This document shows, in pieces, positions 1-11,454 of a stretch of DNA of 64,000 nt. The stretch is from contig CM017572.1 in the NCBI GenBank assembly GCA_007844125.1, positions 35,227,503-35,291,502 on the forward strand, given 5' to 3'. The position numbers were made by a program, and so were the translations under genes. The notes beneath the pieces were generated by a model that had not been told where the DNA came from, did not search any database, and saw only the letters and a program-made list of their open reading frames with translations. Each line of letters begins with the position of its first letter. The first letter of the stretch is position 1. This DNA comes from Sinonovacula constricta. Lineage: Eukaryota > Mollusca > Bivalvia > Cardiida > Solecurtidae.

Positions 1-231
1 AAATGACTCATCCATTGACGTATGCGTAAATGGACAATATGTACCTGCAAGTTAACTGTATATATGTCGTGTATTATCTAAAAGGTTTATGTATTGTTTT
101 TTTCGTCTTTTTTTTCATTTACCTCACGATTAATTACAAATGAAAACAAAAGCCAAGCTCTCCGCTTTTCTGAAAACAACCTAAGTGTGTGATTCTACTG
201 GTATATCATCTTACTATCAATAAAACTAATC

Positions 232-503
232 ATTGTCATCATCATTGTTATCATCATCATCATCATCATCACCATAGTCATCATCATCATCATCATCATC
301 ATAGTCTTCATCATCAACATCAGCATCATCATCATAAACATCATCATCATCACCATCATCAGTCTTCATCATCAACATCAGCATCATCATCAAAAACATC
401 ATCATCATCATCATCAACATATTATCATCATCATCATTTATAATCATCATTAGCAACAGCAGCAGCAACAGCAGCAGCAACAGCAGCAGCAACAACAACA
501 AAT
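232..503. repeat. ATC/CAT trinucleotide tract followed by CAG-type tract
   Basis: Imperfect (ATC)n fills about 232-448. Near 449 it changes to (CAG/CAA)n, which runs to about 503. The His-rich and Leu/Asp-rich open frames across it are translations of the repeat, with no splice or start context that argues for coding. Confidence 0.95.
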
Positions 504-2950
504 AATTATATTTTCTTCTACATTTTTTGTCATTTTCATTAGATTTATCATTATCGGTTTGTCATTTACAGTCTTATACGATCTTTTCCATATTTGCCAA
601 CACGTCTACTTCATCTCTTTCAGCATATTTTAAATTAACTTGTCAATCAAATAGGTATTATATTACATGCTTCTGATTTTCCTAGAGGTAAACCTAAATT
701 ATATTTGTCTGCTACTTATATCTTTAAATATGCCGAACTGTAACAACAACGAAGGCATTATTCCTATATATAAGTGTCGTCAATTTAAACATAACAACAA
801 CGACTAAAACAGTTTGTATTAAATTAATCGGACGAAATTTAAAAGGTCATAAACTGACGACATCTCTATTAAGTCGCCAACGTGTTATCGACTTTTTTGT
901 TTAAAGATTTGGTGTTTCATAATGTCTTTCGATATGTTTGAAAACTAATTTAGAATCTAGATATGAGTTATGAACACCTTGAACAAATTTACAAATAATA
1001 TACTTTAAATGTTTCACTGAGGTAAATTTATTTATTTGGAATGTTTGCGTTTTTGTGTTAGTTTACATACAGTTCTTTTCTTAGATAATCTTTTCCTTAT
1101 TTTTTTCAGATTACTAATGTCTTTCCTTTAGTGTACTACAAGTTTGCTATGTTCACCATTAAGTACATAATGTATCATTTTTTCATTTTTTAAACAAGTT
1201 TCTACTTCTACTGTTTTTGCAATTAAACTAACACGTCATATTCCCAAGTAAAAATAATAAACTCATTTAGCTAAAATCACCGAACGCATAAGAAAATAAG
1301 GCCTGTTGCATGCATAATAATAGGTCTCCATTTAAAATGTGCGAATGTAGAGCATTGTAGAATGTAAATAGTCAAACTCCTTTGCTTTTAATGATATATC
1401 GATAACTTGCTATTATTGTTGAATTAACCTTAGTCAACAAAACGGAATTAATTATTTTTGAAATAAAATTGGAGCAGGAGCTGGAGTTACTCTATTGTTT
1501 CCGGATGACCTTTAATTTCACTACAGTTGAAACTACTTACTTTGCTTTGCATCTAAATTGTTTTCATAGTAGATAATTATACGATTAAATAAAATGAACT
1601 TAATGAACGCAAACTATTATGTGTATTGTTCTTCGTAGTTTTCCTTGCTATGAAATAACAACAGCAACCACCCTACCATTTGAGTTTGAAGTATGAAGTT
1701 TTTAATTTTATAGAGTTGCGATATGGATAAATATATATTTTATTCTAGTACATTGAGAATAAGTTTTTATACGTAAGTGGGAGTCTTTTATGTAGGATTA
1801 TCATTCACGGATTATTTTGTAATCTTCTAAACAGCGGTCGAAGTCGTTTCATCGCTGTATTTGGATGATGAAGGAATACAAAATACAATAAAAATCAATT
1901 ATAAATTGCCCAAGAAATTTCATTGTTCAACGCCTCAAGTTGGTACATTCTCTTCATTTGGTGAAAAACAATTCAATATTGTGTTAAAATCTTCTAACTT
2001 AAATAGTCGCGTCAATGTCATAATACTGTGATAATTTTTATAATAAAACAAATATTGGGTTATATCCCAGATACATACAAAAGGTGAAAAAGGCATGCGA
2101 GAAAAAGATTGGCAGTGACTACACCCTAAAAAGTTTTTTAGAGGAAACAATAACAGTTGATTTTGCACTCATACTAAAGTAAATATAAACATTGGCTATT
2201 AGTGTCACTTGTCTTTGCAGTCATTTGTGTTGTTAATATATAAACTCATAAAGTTCTTAAATTGTGCAAATCAGGGGCTGTATTCACTACACAAAAACTA
2301 AACATAAAAGTTCTTTGTAAATTACCTTGTATTTTTAGTAAAAGTTTAAATGGTTTTCAAACATTTAATCACTTAAATGTGCCAGATTCACAATTAGAAG
2401 TTAAGGGAGGAACAAGTGTTCCTCAACTTACGTTTAGTACTACTTAAATATACATTCCATCTAACACGATATAATGATTGAAAAACAAGCATTTGCCCAA
2501 GGCGGGTAGAATCTCGCGGGTAGAATCTCGCGAAGGGAGAGACGTATCTTATAGCTTCCAACAAACATTGAGAAAACATTTAATTTATTTTATGTGGGCT
2601 TTAGTTCCAGACACGTTGTACAACAGAACACTTTGAAAATTGCAACGCATGCTTAATTAAAGTTTCCGCCCTTCAAGTAATGTTACAGCGTGTCAATCTT
2701 CGTTAGTATGTGTAAACATAAGAGATCCAAACGTATGCAAAAGATCATCTTCATTAATTTATGAGTTTCTTATGTTGCGCTTGTAACACATGATATATAA
2801 CGGTCATGATGTTGCTTTTATTTTGTTTTTGTTTTTTTTAAGTGCATCGCTGTGTATAGTTATTGCGTATAAAACAAGTCGTTTATAGTAGTAAATATGT
2901 CATGAACAATGCAACTAATACGTATAGTTTGTATATACTATAGTTTTTTA
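504..2950. other. AT-rich stretch without recognisable gene
   Basis: About 2.4 kb with only short open frames on both strands. I recognise no protein family. A tandem 14-bp duplication (cgggtagaatctcg, about 2505-2533) is the only local structure that I can point to. Confidence 0.6.
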
Positions 2951-3125
2951 ACTACCGGTGTAGGTGCTTGCTGTCAATTGTTTCACTTTAAAGAGATATT
3001 TTATTTACAGTGTGTGCTTGTTAGAAAGCCTTCAGGACGTGCGACGTGGAGCGCTCCACAAGCCAGGTTTAAGCATCCCAGACGATCCTTTTGCCGACTG
3101 ATCGTTCCAAGGCGATAACTGCTGA
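2951..3125 (+). repeat. Dispersed GGAGCGCTCC-core element, copy 1 (diverged)
   Basis: The segment matches the elements near 17.6, 32.6 and 41.8 kb. It shares the entry gtaggtgcttgctgt, the palindrome gagcgctcc, the block caggtttaagca and the block ttttgccgactgatcgttcc. This is the most diverged of the four copies. It has no open reading frame. A SINE or a structured non-coding repeat is the likeliest class, but I do not recognise a named family. Confidence 0.7.
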
Positions 3126-3174
3126 AGTTGTTTATTTTAAAAGGACACTTTTTTCCTATTTACAGACAATACAA

Positions 3175-3410
3175 TTCAGTTATGACAAATGCAAGTAATG
3201 CGTATCCGTAACTTAATGACGGGTGAAGTTAATTAATATATTTTACAAACTGTATTTATAACAAACGCCAGTACTGCGTATCTGATACTTTTTTGACTGA
3301 TGAAAAAAAATCTGTCCATAACATTGTAACTGATGTAAATAATAGTTACAGTTTCTTTATGACAAATGCAAGTGTTGTGTGTCTGATATTTATGATAAGT
3401 TATGGGTAAT
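3175..3410. repeat. Short degenerate tandem repeat (about 3 units)
   Basis: Units beginning near 3181, 3262 and 3359 share tatgacaaatgcaagt or its variant ataacaaacgccagta, followed by a gcgtatc/tgtgtct-gata block. This looks like three diverged units of roughly 80-100 bp. Confidence 0.45.
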
Positions 3411-3579
3411 TTAAAATCTGTTTTGTATGTTATGCACACTAACTATAATTCACCCATCATTGTCAACTTAATTAATGCGAACCGGGTACTTCGATTTTTT
3501 AATTTGTGCCAGAGACATTGTGATCCAAGAACTCATATTTCATATATATTCTTTCCATTGCTACCAATGTATATTTCAG

Positions 3580-3668
3580 ACAAAAAATGTGGCCAGAAAG
3601 CCCATGTTTTCCAGTATTGGCAGCTGTTTGTGTGATAGCATTCACCATCGTTTACTATCTTTGGCGAC
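3580..3668 (+). CDS. Gene A candidate exon 1: start codon and membrane anchor
   Basis: A good acceptor (tatatttcag, ending 3579) and a strong donor (gtatgt at 3669) bound this candidate exon. It holds an ATG at 3587 with A at -3. The 27 codons encode MWPESPCFP, then a hydrophobic run VLAAVCVIAFTIVYYLW (residues 10-26), then Arg. The run is long enough to span a membrane. With no positive charge before it and basic residues after it, the positive-inside rule suggests an N-out, C-cytosolic signal anchor. The exon ends after one base of a codon, which fits the phase of the next two exons. The acceptor before the ATG implies a further 5'UTR exon upstream. The exon is inferred from signals only, and I do not recognise its homology. 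Confidence 0.45.
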
Positions 3669-4149
3669 GTATGTATATTGAGGTTATAAGAAACATTTTT
3701 TTAATCATTAAATTATTGTTTTTTGATAATATATCACAATGCGGTTTTTATAGACTTGAAATACATATCTGATGCTAGGTTATAGAATGTTCTGATTGAG
3801 ACTAAGTACAGTCTCATTGGGCAGAATTTTAATGTGACTCAGTTTTGGAATAAAACATGTATTGCTGATAAAACCACTTACACGTCGTAAGACATATTGA
3901 AACCTCTACTTATAGACTTTTTATCTCACTCAACAGAGCAGTCATAACATGTTTGTTTGTGTTGTTTTTTTTAAATTTTATGGTAGAAAATATTAGTATC
4001 CATGTGTTATATTGTGTGTGTAAAGCATTTAAATATAAAATTTCCTGGGTATTCCTGTTAATATCAAAGTTTAACAGTGAATAATTTGATAAAGCATAAA
4101 GTAAGTTTACACTTCAATTACAAAGCAGAAAGTGCAAAGAATTGCCATT

Positions 4150-4345
4150 ATTGGACTGAACTATCTGGAAGGCGATATCTGCCAATATTAAAGTTTAATG
4201 TGCAAATTGCAACACCACATATACTTAAATCTGTTATTTGTTGTTTTGTAAAAAAACATGTTCGTTTTTACACGTATCAAATTCGCATTTTTCGCATAGA
4301 ATTTTGGAGTTATAATATAAGGTGGCTACAACGGCGAGTTTGGGA
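4150..4345 (+). mobile_element. Fragment of the ATATCCGCCAATAT TIR element
   Basis: Starting at ctggaaggcgatatctgcc, this stretch matches the reverse complement of 8.20-8.39 kb for roughly 190 bp, including gcaaattgcaacac and aacatgttcgtttttacac. It is an end fragment of the same family as the 6.77-8.40 kb element. The ORF across it (4077-4421) has no recognisable domain and is treated as chance. Confidence 0.65.
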
Positions 4346-4968
4346 ATTGTTTAAAATAATATTCATGGTATTGTTCTTATTGAGAGATGATTTTTCTTTG
4401 TTCAAACGTATTTATAATTAACCGGCCTAATGATATCGTTAAGATTAAAAATCTGTAATCTAGTTAACATGTCTTATAGACATCGTCACGCCATCGCAAT
4501 GAACGCTCTTCGTGTGATATCATTTTCAAAAAACGTCTGTCGTTGTTTGCATAGACTGTAAATTGGTCATGTTGAAGTTAAATGAGTATTGAACATTAAT
4601 CATAATAATTAGTATAATTAATAATGTTTGACCCCCAGACTCTGTAATATTGTTTGTAGGGGGCATTTTAATTGCTGTTGATACTTTCTTAACTTAATAA
4701 AATATTTATGTGTTTCCACTACAATGCTTATTTGTTTTTTCTGGAATCTTTTCTGCATTTTACAATGTGTTAAAATGCATTCGCCATAGCTCTTAAAAAC
4801 TTCCTCAATCGGGTCGATGGACTTTCTTTTCATAAATATCAATCAAAATTTACTGAAGCCAATTTGCTTTTCAGCGTTTCCACAACAATCTATCCTCTCC
4901 CCTACAGAATTTGAGGTTTATACGTTTTTCTAAGTTCTGGTACATTGCAAAGGTGCTGTATTTTTCAG

Positions 4969-5034
4969 AATTCAAGGAAGCAGACGTTCCGTACATACCT
5001 CATACACAAACGCACGACCAGATGACTACAATAC
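4969..5034 (+). CDS. Gene A candidate exon 2: short linker
   Basis: A 66-nt open segment sits between a strong acceptor (gtatttttcag) and a consensus donor (gtaagt at 5035). Read with the single base carried from exon 1, it gives Q then FKEADVPYIPHTQTHDQMTTI, and it again leaves one base over. The phase therefore agrees at both ends with its neighbours. It contains no known domain. Short random exons with two good sites do occur by chance, so the call rests on the combined phase agreement and needs transcript support. Confidence 0.4.
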
Positions 5035-5539
5035 GTAAGTTTGATATCATTTTTATGTTATTACATGCGATTATCTCCAAGCACCGACATAAAGCATCCT
5101 CATATGTTTGTGATATAACTGCTATCAATTGCCCTTTAAGGGGAAGCTCTTGATCGTGACACACTGAGCACAACGTTATACTTTATAGTTCATATATTAT
5201 ATACATATAACAAGGTGTGCCCGTGATCGAGGGGTTGGACTCGCCCGCTTGCATCTCTTGGCACTTACCAGGTCCGGGTAAAGGCGAACTTTTTCATGTG
5301 GTGAAGTCTTCCAGCAAACAAACATATATTTTTGTGATATATGAATCATGTTAAAGTTTATTTACAATAATAAACAAAAATGAACTTTTATTATTTGTTT
5401 TCTAAAATTCATAAATATATCTTTAACCATCATCTACGCTAACAATTGTTCTTCCCTTGCCATGCATTTCTACTTAAACAGCCTTTTCATACCGACAGTG
5501 TAGTATTTCTTAACATAGGTATAACATTTTACCTATTAG

Positions 5540-5796
5540 AGAGACCAGTGGAGAAACGGAGAGATAGGCGAGAGGTGAGACCAGAAAAGAAACACATCAA
5601 TGCCAGAATTCCAGAGGATAAGAGCACATGTTCCAGCAGTGGTTGCTGTCACCTCAATGATGGAAGTCTGATGGTAGCCGATTACAATAATAGAAGATTG
5701 AAGCGTGTAGACCCGTCAAGTAGCAAGGTAACCAAGTTCTGCGATACAGATGGACAGCCAACAGATGTATGCTGTATTGGTCCACAAGAGGTAGCA
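5540..5796 (+). CDS. Gene A exon 3: basic linker and first propeller blade
   Basis: The exon encodes a basic stretch (residues 55-67 of the model contain four Arg and three Lys), then IPEDK, a Cys-rich turn and GSLMVADYNNRRLKRVD, which is a typical NHL/beta-propeller strand pattern. It ends CIGPQEVA at a consensus donor (gtaagt, 5797) in phase 0. The gene B exon at 60.85-61.6 kb is clearly homologous from the linker onward. Gene A lacks about 14 residues in the linker and all of the coiled coil. The likely start is the acceptor acctattag ending 5539, and homology to gene B begins almost exactly there. The 3' boundary is secure and the 5' boundary less so. Confidence 0.85.
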
Positions 5797-5965
5797 GTAA
5801 GTATACTTTTCGGGTCTCTTTGGTAATTTAGTTTAAATGTATACTATCATGTTTTATATCGACTCTAGATACTCCTACAAGCAAGTGGGCAGTTGGAAAA
5901 ACTTTTCCAACTGACTGTAAACATTTTTTTTAAAACTAAACCAAAATTATATATATATCCTTATA

Positions 5966-6095
5966 TTTGAGGTTAGCAAGGGAGCTATACCCCAGCCATT
6001 TTATCGACTTTGGTATGTCGCAGCCCGGGATCGAACCTATGGCCTCCTGGAGTCGGTTATCTACCAATTATGCTACTGCGTCCAGTAGGCCCACT
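5966..6095 (-). mobile_element. tRNA-derived SINE fragment
   Basis: The minus strand reads as a tRNA-like head with a B-box-like ggttcgatcccgg near 6031. The adjoining ataccaaagtcgataaaatgg...agctcccttgctaac block is shared with the SINEs at 39.46 and 62.55 kb. It is truncated on the side that would carry the SINE central domain. Confidence 0.7.
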
Positions 6096-6364
6096 TGAGG
6101 CAACCCATAAGAACTGATAAAATATTGTCAAAATGCAAAACATTAAATGGGTTATTTAAGTCCCTCTTAGGGATTTGGGATGGGATTTGCCGGCATCTTT
6201 TGCCAAAACTTTGCAGCGATATTTCTATCATTATAGCACTGGGGCACTTATGAGGTGCCCAGGGACTGAACCCGGGCTGGACCATTATACTGACACCGAC
6301 GAGTCAGGCGTAATGCTGTCCTGTTAGCCCCGAACATTAAGAGGGAAGCCACTACTACCAACTT

Positions 6365-6456
6365 CAAAGTCTTTGGTTTGATCCGGCCGGGGTTTGAACC
6401 CGCGACCTCCCGAACCGCAAGCCGACGCTCTACCACCTGAGCCATTGCGGCCGGTT
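6365..6456 (-). mobile_element. tRNA-like sequence (SINE head or tRNA pseudogene)
   Basis: The minus strand has an A-box-like tggctcaggtggtagagcg and a B-box-like gggttcaaacccc at normal tRNA spacing, flanked by the partly complementary ccggccg and cggccgg. The acceptor stem cannot be drawn cleanly. I take it as a tRNA-derived SINE head, not a working tRNA gene. Confidence 0.6.
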
Positions 6457-6765
6457 GGCCCCTCTTACCCCAAAAGTCAAATAACAAATACAGAGAAAAT
6501 TGCCATCTTTATTTTATACTGAACTGGCCATGTTTCTCACAGTGATAATTAATCAGGTACAGGTGCCTGTTAAATAAATTAAGAAGAAAAAAAAATGCCC
6601 ATTTAATAAAAGTGATTGAATAGCTAAACATAGAAACGCTGATCATAAGGAAATGTCCTTTTCAAAAGGAATTGTTTATGAGTTATTAGTGGTTGTTTCA
6701 TACCGAGAAAGGAAATGCATGGCATGTGTTTTAGATCACCTGAGCTGATGCTAATTAGAAGATGT

Positions 6766-8396
6766 ACATTTGTATGGAAGGTGATATCCGCCAATATTCT
6801 AATTACTTTTTCTAACTTTCAATACACGGATTTGTCACTTCAAATGTCAATTTTTAAATTAAAACACCATGCATGCTAAATACCGCTATCTTATTACATC
6901 CTAACCTTTATATATCATATGGAAATGTTCACATGTCATCCTTACATTTGAACAATTTCACATTTCCGCACGTACAATTTACAAGTTAAAAATCGCGGGG
7001 CGAATATCAGGAATGCATTTTATATTTCTAGAATCTAATTTACAAGTTACTTATCTAGAGGCTCAAATCTCTAATGTAAAATGTACACTGTATTACACCA
7101 CTTAAACATTAGGACTCAAAGGGGTGCTTCTAACACGGGAATCTCCATCTATAAGTAGAATGTACCGCTTGAACTGGTCTGCGTTCGTGTGTACTTTCAA
7201 GTTGTGATTTTCTTACTGACAGAATCAGACACATGTGCTATTTATTTGTGCTAAACAATTTTAGGGATATTATTCTGTGTTTAACTGGTTATCATGATGT
7301 GACTATATGAACTGTATGAATTGGTTCAAATGCTATTTATGTATATTTTAATCTCTCATGTCTGACAGCCACTACCACGCACGCACCCCCCCCCCTCCCC
7401 CCCACACACACACACACGCCTCCATTGTTCCATCCTCTTTCATTTAAATTCATATATCCTCATATAACCCGAGTGATATGACCTGGCAAAATTCTGTTAC
7501 CGGTACTTTGTATTTAGTTCGAACCCAAGACCTCCACCGCTATCAGATGCTCTACCACCTGGTCTACCTGAGCTTTTAACCTTCCTTATTTTAAGCCAGG
7601 CATCAACTGGACAGAACCACCAGTACCAAGCCTGTTCTTGCTTCACATGGTTCTCTGAAGAACCCCTTCTGACGCCACTTAAAGTCTGGAAAAATCCCAT
7701 TACCGAGGGCGGGGGTCGAACCCAAGACCTTCGGCCTTGAAGTAAGTGCTCTAGCAACTGAGCTACATGGGCACCTGACTCTAGGGAATGCATACCCACG
7801 ACATCGACTACCCGCGTAGTTAAATTCCAATGCATTGTAAACAAATCCGAATGCGAACGACATAGTATGTTTTTCTGGAAACGTCCGATAACAAAAACTT
7901 ATATGGTAAAATTACTTGCAGTATTTTAATATAAACATTAAAAACTACTTTGGGCAAAAGGTAACTTGTTTAATTTGATGCCAAATAACGTTGCCTGTTT
8001 TCTATTGCATCTCCTTTGAGGAATCATTTATGATTCTCTTCTATTTTTAACTTATGATATACCGTTCTAATTTTAGTTAAGTGACGTCTATATTTATGTG
8101 GTACCGCCACCTAGCGTCTGAATGTTGGCAATTCTTAACTTATACATTAGTGATTTATGACTTGAGAATTGGACTTTGAGTTTTGTAACTTGTAAGTTGA
8201 AAGCGAACATAAGACTTGTGACTTGATAATTGTGACTTGACATTTGTAATTTCCAAAATGTATTCGAGAGATGTGAATTAGATATATGTACAAACGAACG
8301 TGTTTGTGCAAACAAAAAACACATTTAAGCGTACGCCGTGTTGCAATTTGCAAATTAGAAATTGCATATTGGCGGATATCCCCTTCCATACATTTG
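6766..8396. mobile_element. Non-autonomous DNA transposon with about 30-bp TIRs
   Basis: The left end acatttgtatggaaggtg continues into atatccgccaatat. The right end (8364-8396) is its inverted counterpart, with two or three mismatches. The interior is AT-rich, with scattered caagtta / taacttg motifs on both sides and no transposase. A C-rich/CA tract (7387-7418) and a tRNA-like pair (7.50-7.78 kb) lie inside and are probably later insertions. A fragment of the family sits at 4.15 kb. The transposase source is unknown. Confidence 0.7.
7505..7780 (-). mobile_element. Two tRNA-like modules (SINE-like insertion)
   Basis: On the minus strand, the module near 7776-7700 reads tgcccatgtagctcagttgc with the B-box gggttcgacccccg. 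A second, shorter module near 7575-7515 reads caggtggtagagcatctg with cttgggttcga. The two modules in one insert suggest a dimeric or composite tRNA-derived SINE. The short ORFs across it are not coding. Confidence 0.6.
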
Positions 8397-9182
8397 AATC
8401 ACTGTTTGCATACTTGTACGCGGAATTGCCTGATTTCATTTTAATGGTAACAAAACTATTTCAGGTACCTGAACTGTTTTTGACATTGCGGTCATTTATA
8501 GTCATCATTGTGGTATATACAGTACACAATAGGACAATTCATGACATGTAGGTAAACTATACCGACGACCAGTATTCTAGAAAACAACCAAATGTTCTTA
8601 CGTTATAGTATAAGAAAACATACCATTTATCATCAGGTAAACAGACCAAGTCTGATTACCGATTGTTCTGGCTGAACATATTCAAAATATGTCATAGATT
8701 CATACCCTACGTGACGTATTTGAACCAACGTTACAATTAGATTGCCGTCATTCAGCGTGCGTTCGGGAAGGCAGGTGAGAAGCAGATGTGCGTTAATTTC
8801 CAAGATTGAGATATTATATTATACAAAGGAACCTTATTGGTAGTGCAAGTTTTGGGTCGCTATGGGTGTCCGTCTGGTCAAGGTCACTGTTGCAAAGAAT
8901 ATATTTCACAATACTCTGTCATAGTAGCGCTCTTTTTGGTTAAGGAAACATGGCCCTGATACGCGGAGAGACTGTGAGATAATAAATGGCGGTTTCTATT
9001 AAAAATATATTTAACACGTGGTAGTGATTCCCTCATTTCGTTTCTGAAGGGACATTTTTATGACTTAACATTTACCTAATGTTACTTCCTTTCTTGGTGG
9101 GTATTTGAGGTTACGAGTCAAGGGACTAAACTGTTCTTTACTAAGGTCCAAACTTTTGAAGCTACCTTAACAATGCTCCGTT

Positions 9183-9238
9183 TACAGACACACGCGCAGG
9201 CACACACGCACAATAGCGCGCGCACGCATACACACTGA
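9183..9238. repeat. CA/CG-rich dinucleotide tract
   Basis: Alternating purine-pyrimidine run (cacacgcgcaggcacacac and on). Arm B keeps a gtgtgcgtgcg tract at the mirrored place, near 49.99-50.04 kb. Confidence 0.85.
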
Positions 9239-9599
9239 GGGCAAAAATCAAACATTATTTTTTACTTAAAATGGCAATTCAGAAAAAAAAGAAAACAAGT
9301 GAAAATAGTAATCCCGTTCGACAACTTTACAAAGTGTATGCAGTTCCGCCCAATCTACGCCAATCTGCCAATGAGTTATTGAACATCTGAGTGCATTAAC
9401 TTTGGAGTAGTGTAATAATTGCAAGTTTAAACAACATGAGGACAAAAGCAGTATATTATTAAATAGTATGAAAATACGTGTTAAACAAATTGCCCACAAG
9501 TCCTTTACTGAATTATTATTTATATTTTTTCCATTGATTGGAGATCAGAATACGATACTATTTCGTACTGCCCTATCTATGAAGAAATTACATAAACAT

Positions 9600-10015
9600 A
9601 ACAATATTTGACCTCTGTTTGGGGTATTTGTGCATAATTTCTGTAGAACTTTAGTATAAGCTTTGACAATGTTCAACAGTATCTTGATTTTGGGGCAGTA
9701 AAACTCTTTAATCAACACTTAAAATGTTCATTCTTTTTAAATCAATTAATATGAACGATTAGGATTTCGACATCACAGCGGATGTCGTGGATGAGCTAAA
9801 ACAGGTGGTCACGTGGTTGCCTTGGTTTAAAAATAGCTGTGCAGCGTGGCTCAGATAGGAAATGCATGTTTGTAATGACGATTGTGGCATTACGGTACAC
9901 TTTTCAGACAAGTGTAAGACATCAGTTAACAGCATTTTGCGTGATCTGTTCAGGTAACAATAGTGTATTAAGATGTTTAATGAAAATATGTTGTCCAAAC
10001 TGTCGGATACCACCT
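9600..10015. mobile_element. MITE of the ATCCGACAGTTT-end family, copy 1
   Basis: It ends in aaactgtcggataccaccttt (to 10018) and shares internal blocks with copies at 17.13-17.58, 20.55-20.77 and 63.59-63.96 kb, such as tttggggtatttg, gtggtcacgtg and agcgtggctcagataggaaat. No coding capacity. The short minus-strand frames in different copies look alike only because the DNA repeats. Confidence 0.6.
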
Positions 10016-11080
10016 TTAACATCGATTCTATGCTCGACAAAGAATCAATTATTGGCGCGATATTATTTAATTTGGCCCCCTACCCCACACCCCGGCACAT
10101 CAAAAGTCAAGCTACGCCCCAGCGTTATAGTAATATATATATATCATCACGACATACGGTAAACAAAACGCACTATCCCTTGTGGTGTGCGATACAAGTA
10201 ATACAAATCAAAATTTGCTTGATTTATCCTCCGAAATTACACAACATTGATCATAAAGAAATAGTACTTATATGCCGAACACATGTTATCGCATAAATTT
10301 GTACATGCAAACTTTTGTGCACATTCCATTCGTCTCGTGACAAAATATGACGTCATAAATATTTGAAAAAATCAACAAGTTGAGCGTTCATGAACATAGT
10401 GAGATGGATTCTGCGAGGTCTTGTGGAAAGATGTGTAAAGATATTTTGTTAAGTATAAGTTTGAATATTCTAAATATGCTTTTTAATGTATACCTTTTTA
10501 AATTGCTTTATGCTTAAGTTTGGTTAAAATAATGTTTGAAAACCATGGCTGTGATTTTAGATCTGTTTCATGTAGATGACTAGATCTAGACACAATGCAT
10601 TTTGCACAATAGCTGTGAGTTTACCGTAAATTCCATCCGTTATTGATTCAGAAAGCAAGACGTAGATAGATTAAACTCTATTCTAAATGTTGATTGTCTT
10701 TTGTATAAACTGTTACAAATAATTGTACGTAGTCCTATAAATAACCATGTTTTTACGTTTCTACACTTCAGACACAAGTGACGACTTTCCACCGAACTCA
10801 AGCTTAACAGAGCCAGGAGGACAGCGAGTGTAACAAGTGTACATATTTGTATTTTCGGGTTATTGAGTTGTAACTTTATTTGTTTTATTTAGGCCAGGCA
10901 CGAGCAAGCTGACCGACTATTAACGACTGAATATTGCCATTTTTTCTAGCCATTGTTTACATAATTTTTCTTTCTAATGTTTACCTGATTTACATGTCTA
11001 TATTTGCAGGTTGTTGTGTGGATGACTGCCGGTCATGTTTACTCCACCGAAAATTAATCGAACTTGTGCCACGACATAAA

Positions 11081-11310
11081 GGCCTGTATTCACCAAGCAT
11101 TTCTTAACGCAAGTCACTACTTGAGCCTAGGTCACCATTTTATACCAAGAAAACTAAGCTTTTGTATGGAGATAAATTGTGATTTTAAGCTCAAAGTCAA
11201 ATTGTCATGCAAAATTTCAGACTTATAGCTGAGTATACGCTGACGATATTGTGAATTAAAATCTATGACTTGACCAATTCTTACTTAAGAATGGTTGGTG
11301 TATACGGGCC
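11081..11310. mobile_element. MITE with ggcctgtattcaccaa terminal inverted repeats (arm A copy)
   Basis: The left end ggcctgtattcaccaagcat and the right end ttggtgtatacgggcc are inverted counterparts, giving a 230-bp element without coding sequence. The same element lies at the mirrored position in arm B (48160-48396), so it inserted before the duplication. A clear target-site duplication is not visible. Confidence 0.8.
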
Positions 11311-11454
11311 ACAGACTTTATTAATGTTCAGTTTCCTCGCCCTATATTTTTAGGTTGCATCATTTACGACTTTGGACGCTGACGTGTATTTTGCCACCAA
11401 CACAATCTGTACATTTACAATGTTTTACTCTGGTCTACATTTCTGTATTTCCAG

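Larger units (their letters stand above)
5797..11454 (+). other. Intron of gene A (repeat-rich)
   Basis: Intron of 5.66 kb between the phase-0 donor at 5797 and the acceptor tttccag at 11454. It contains SINE-type tRNA-like sequences, a 1.6-kb TIR element and several MITEs, listed separately. From about 8.57 kb on it is part of the inverted duplication and matches the intron of gene B. I find no convincing extra exon. Confidence 0.7.

Noticed and set aside
189..501. His-rich and Leu/Asp-rich open frames on both strands
   Set aside because: They are direct translations of a trinucleotide repeat.
10771..10835. Possible extra exon (frame DTSDDFPPNSSLTEPGGQRV, with a similar frame in arm B near 48.69 kb)
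   Set aside because: It ends in a stop in both arms, differences fall evenly over codon positions, and no good donor is present. It fits intron-level conservation.
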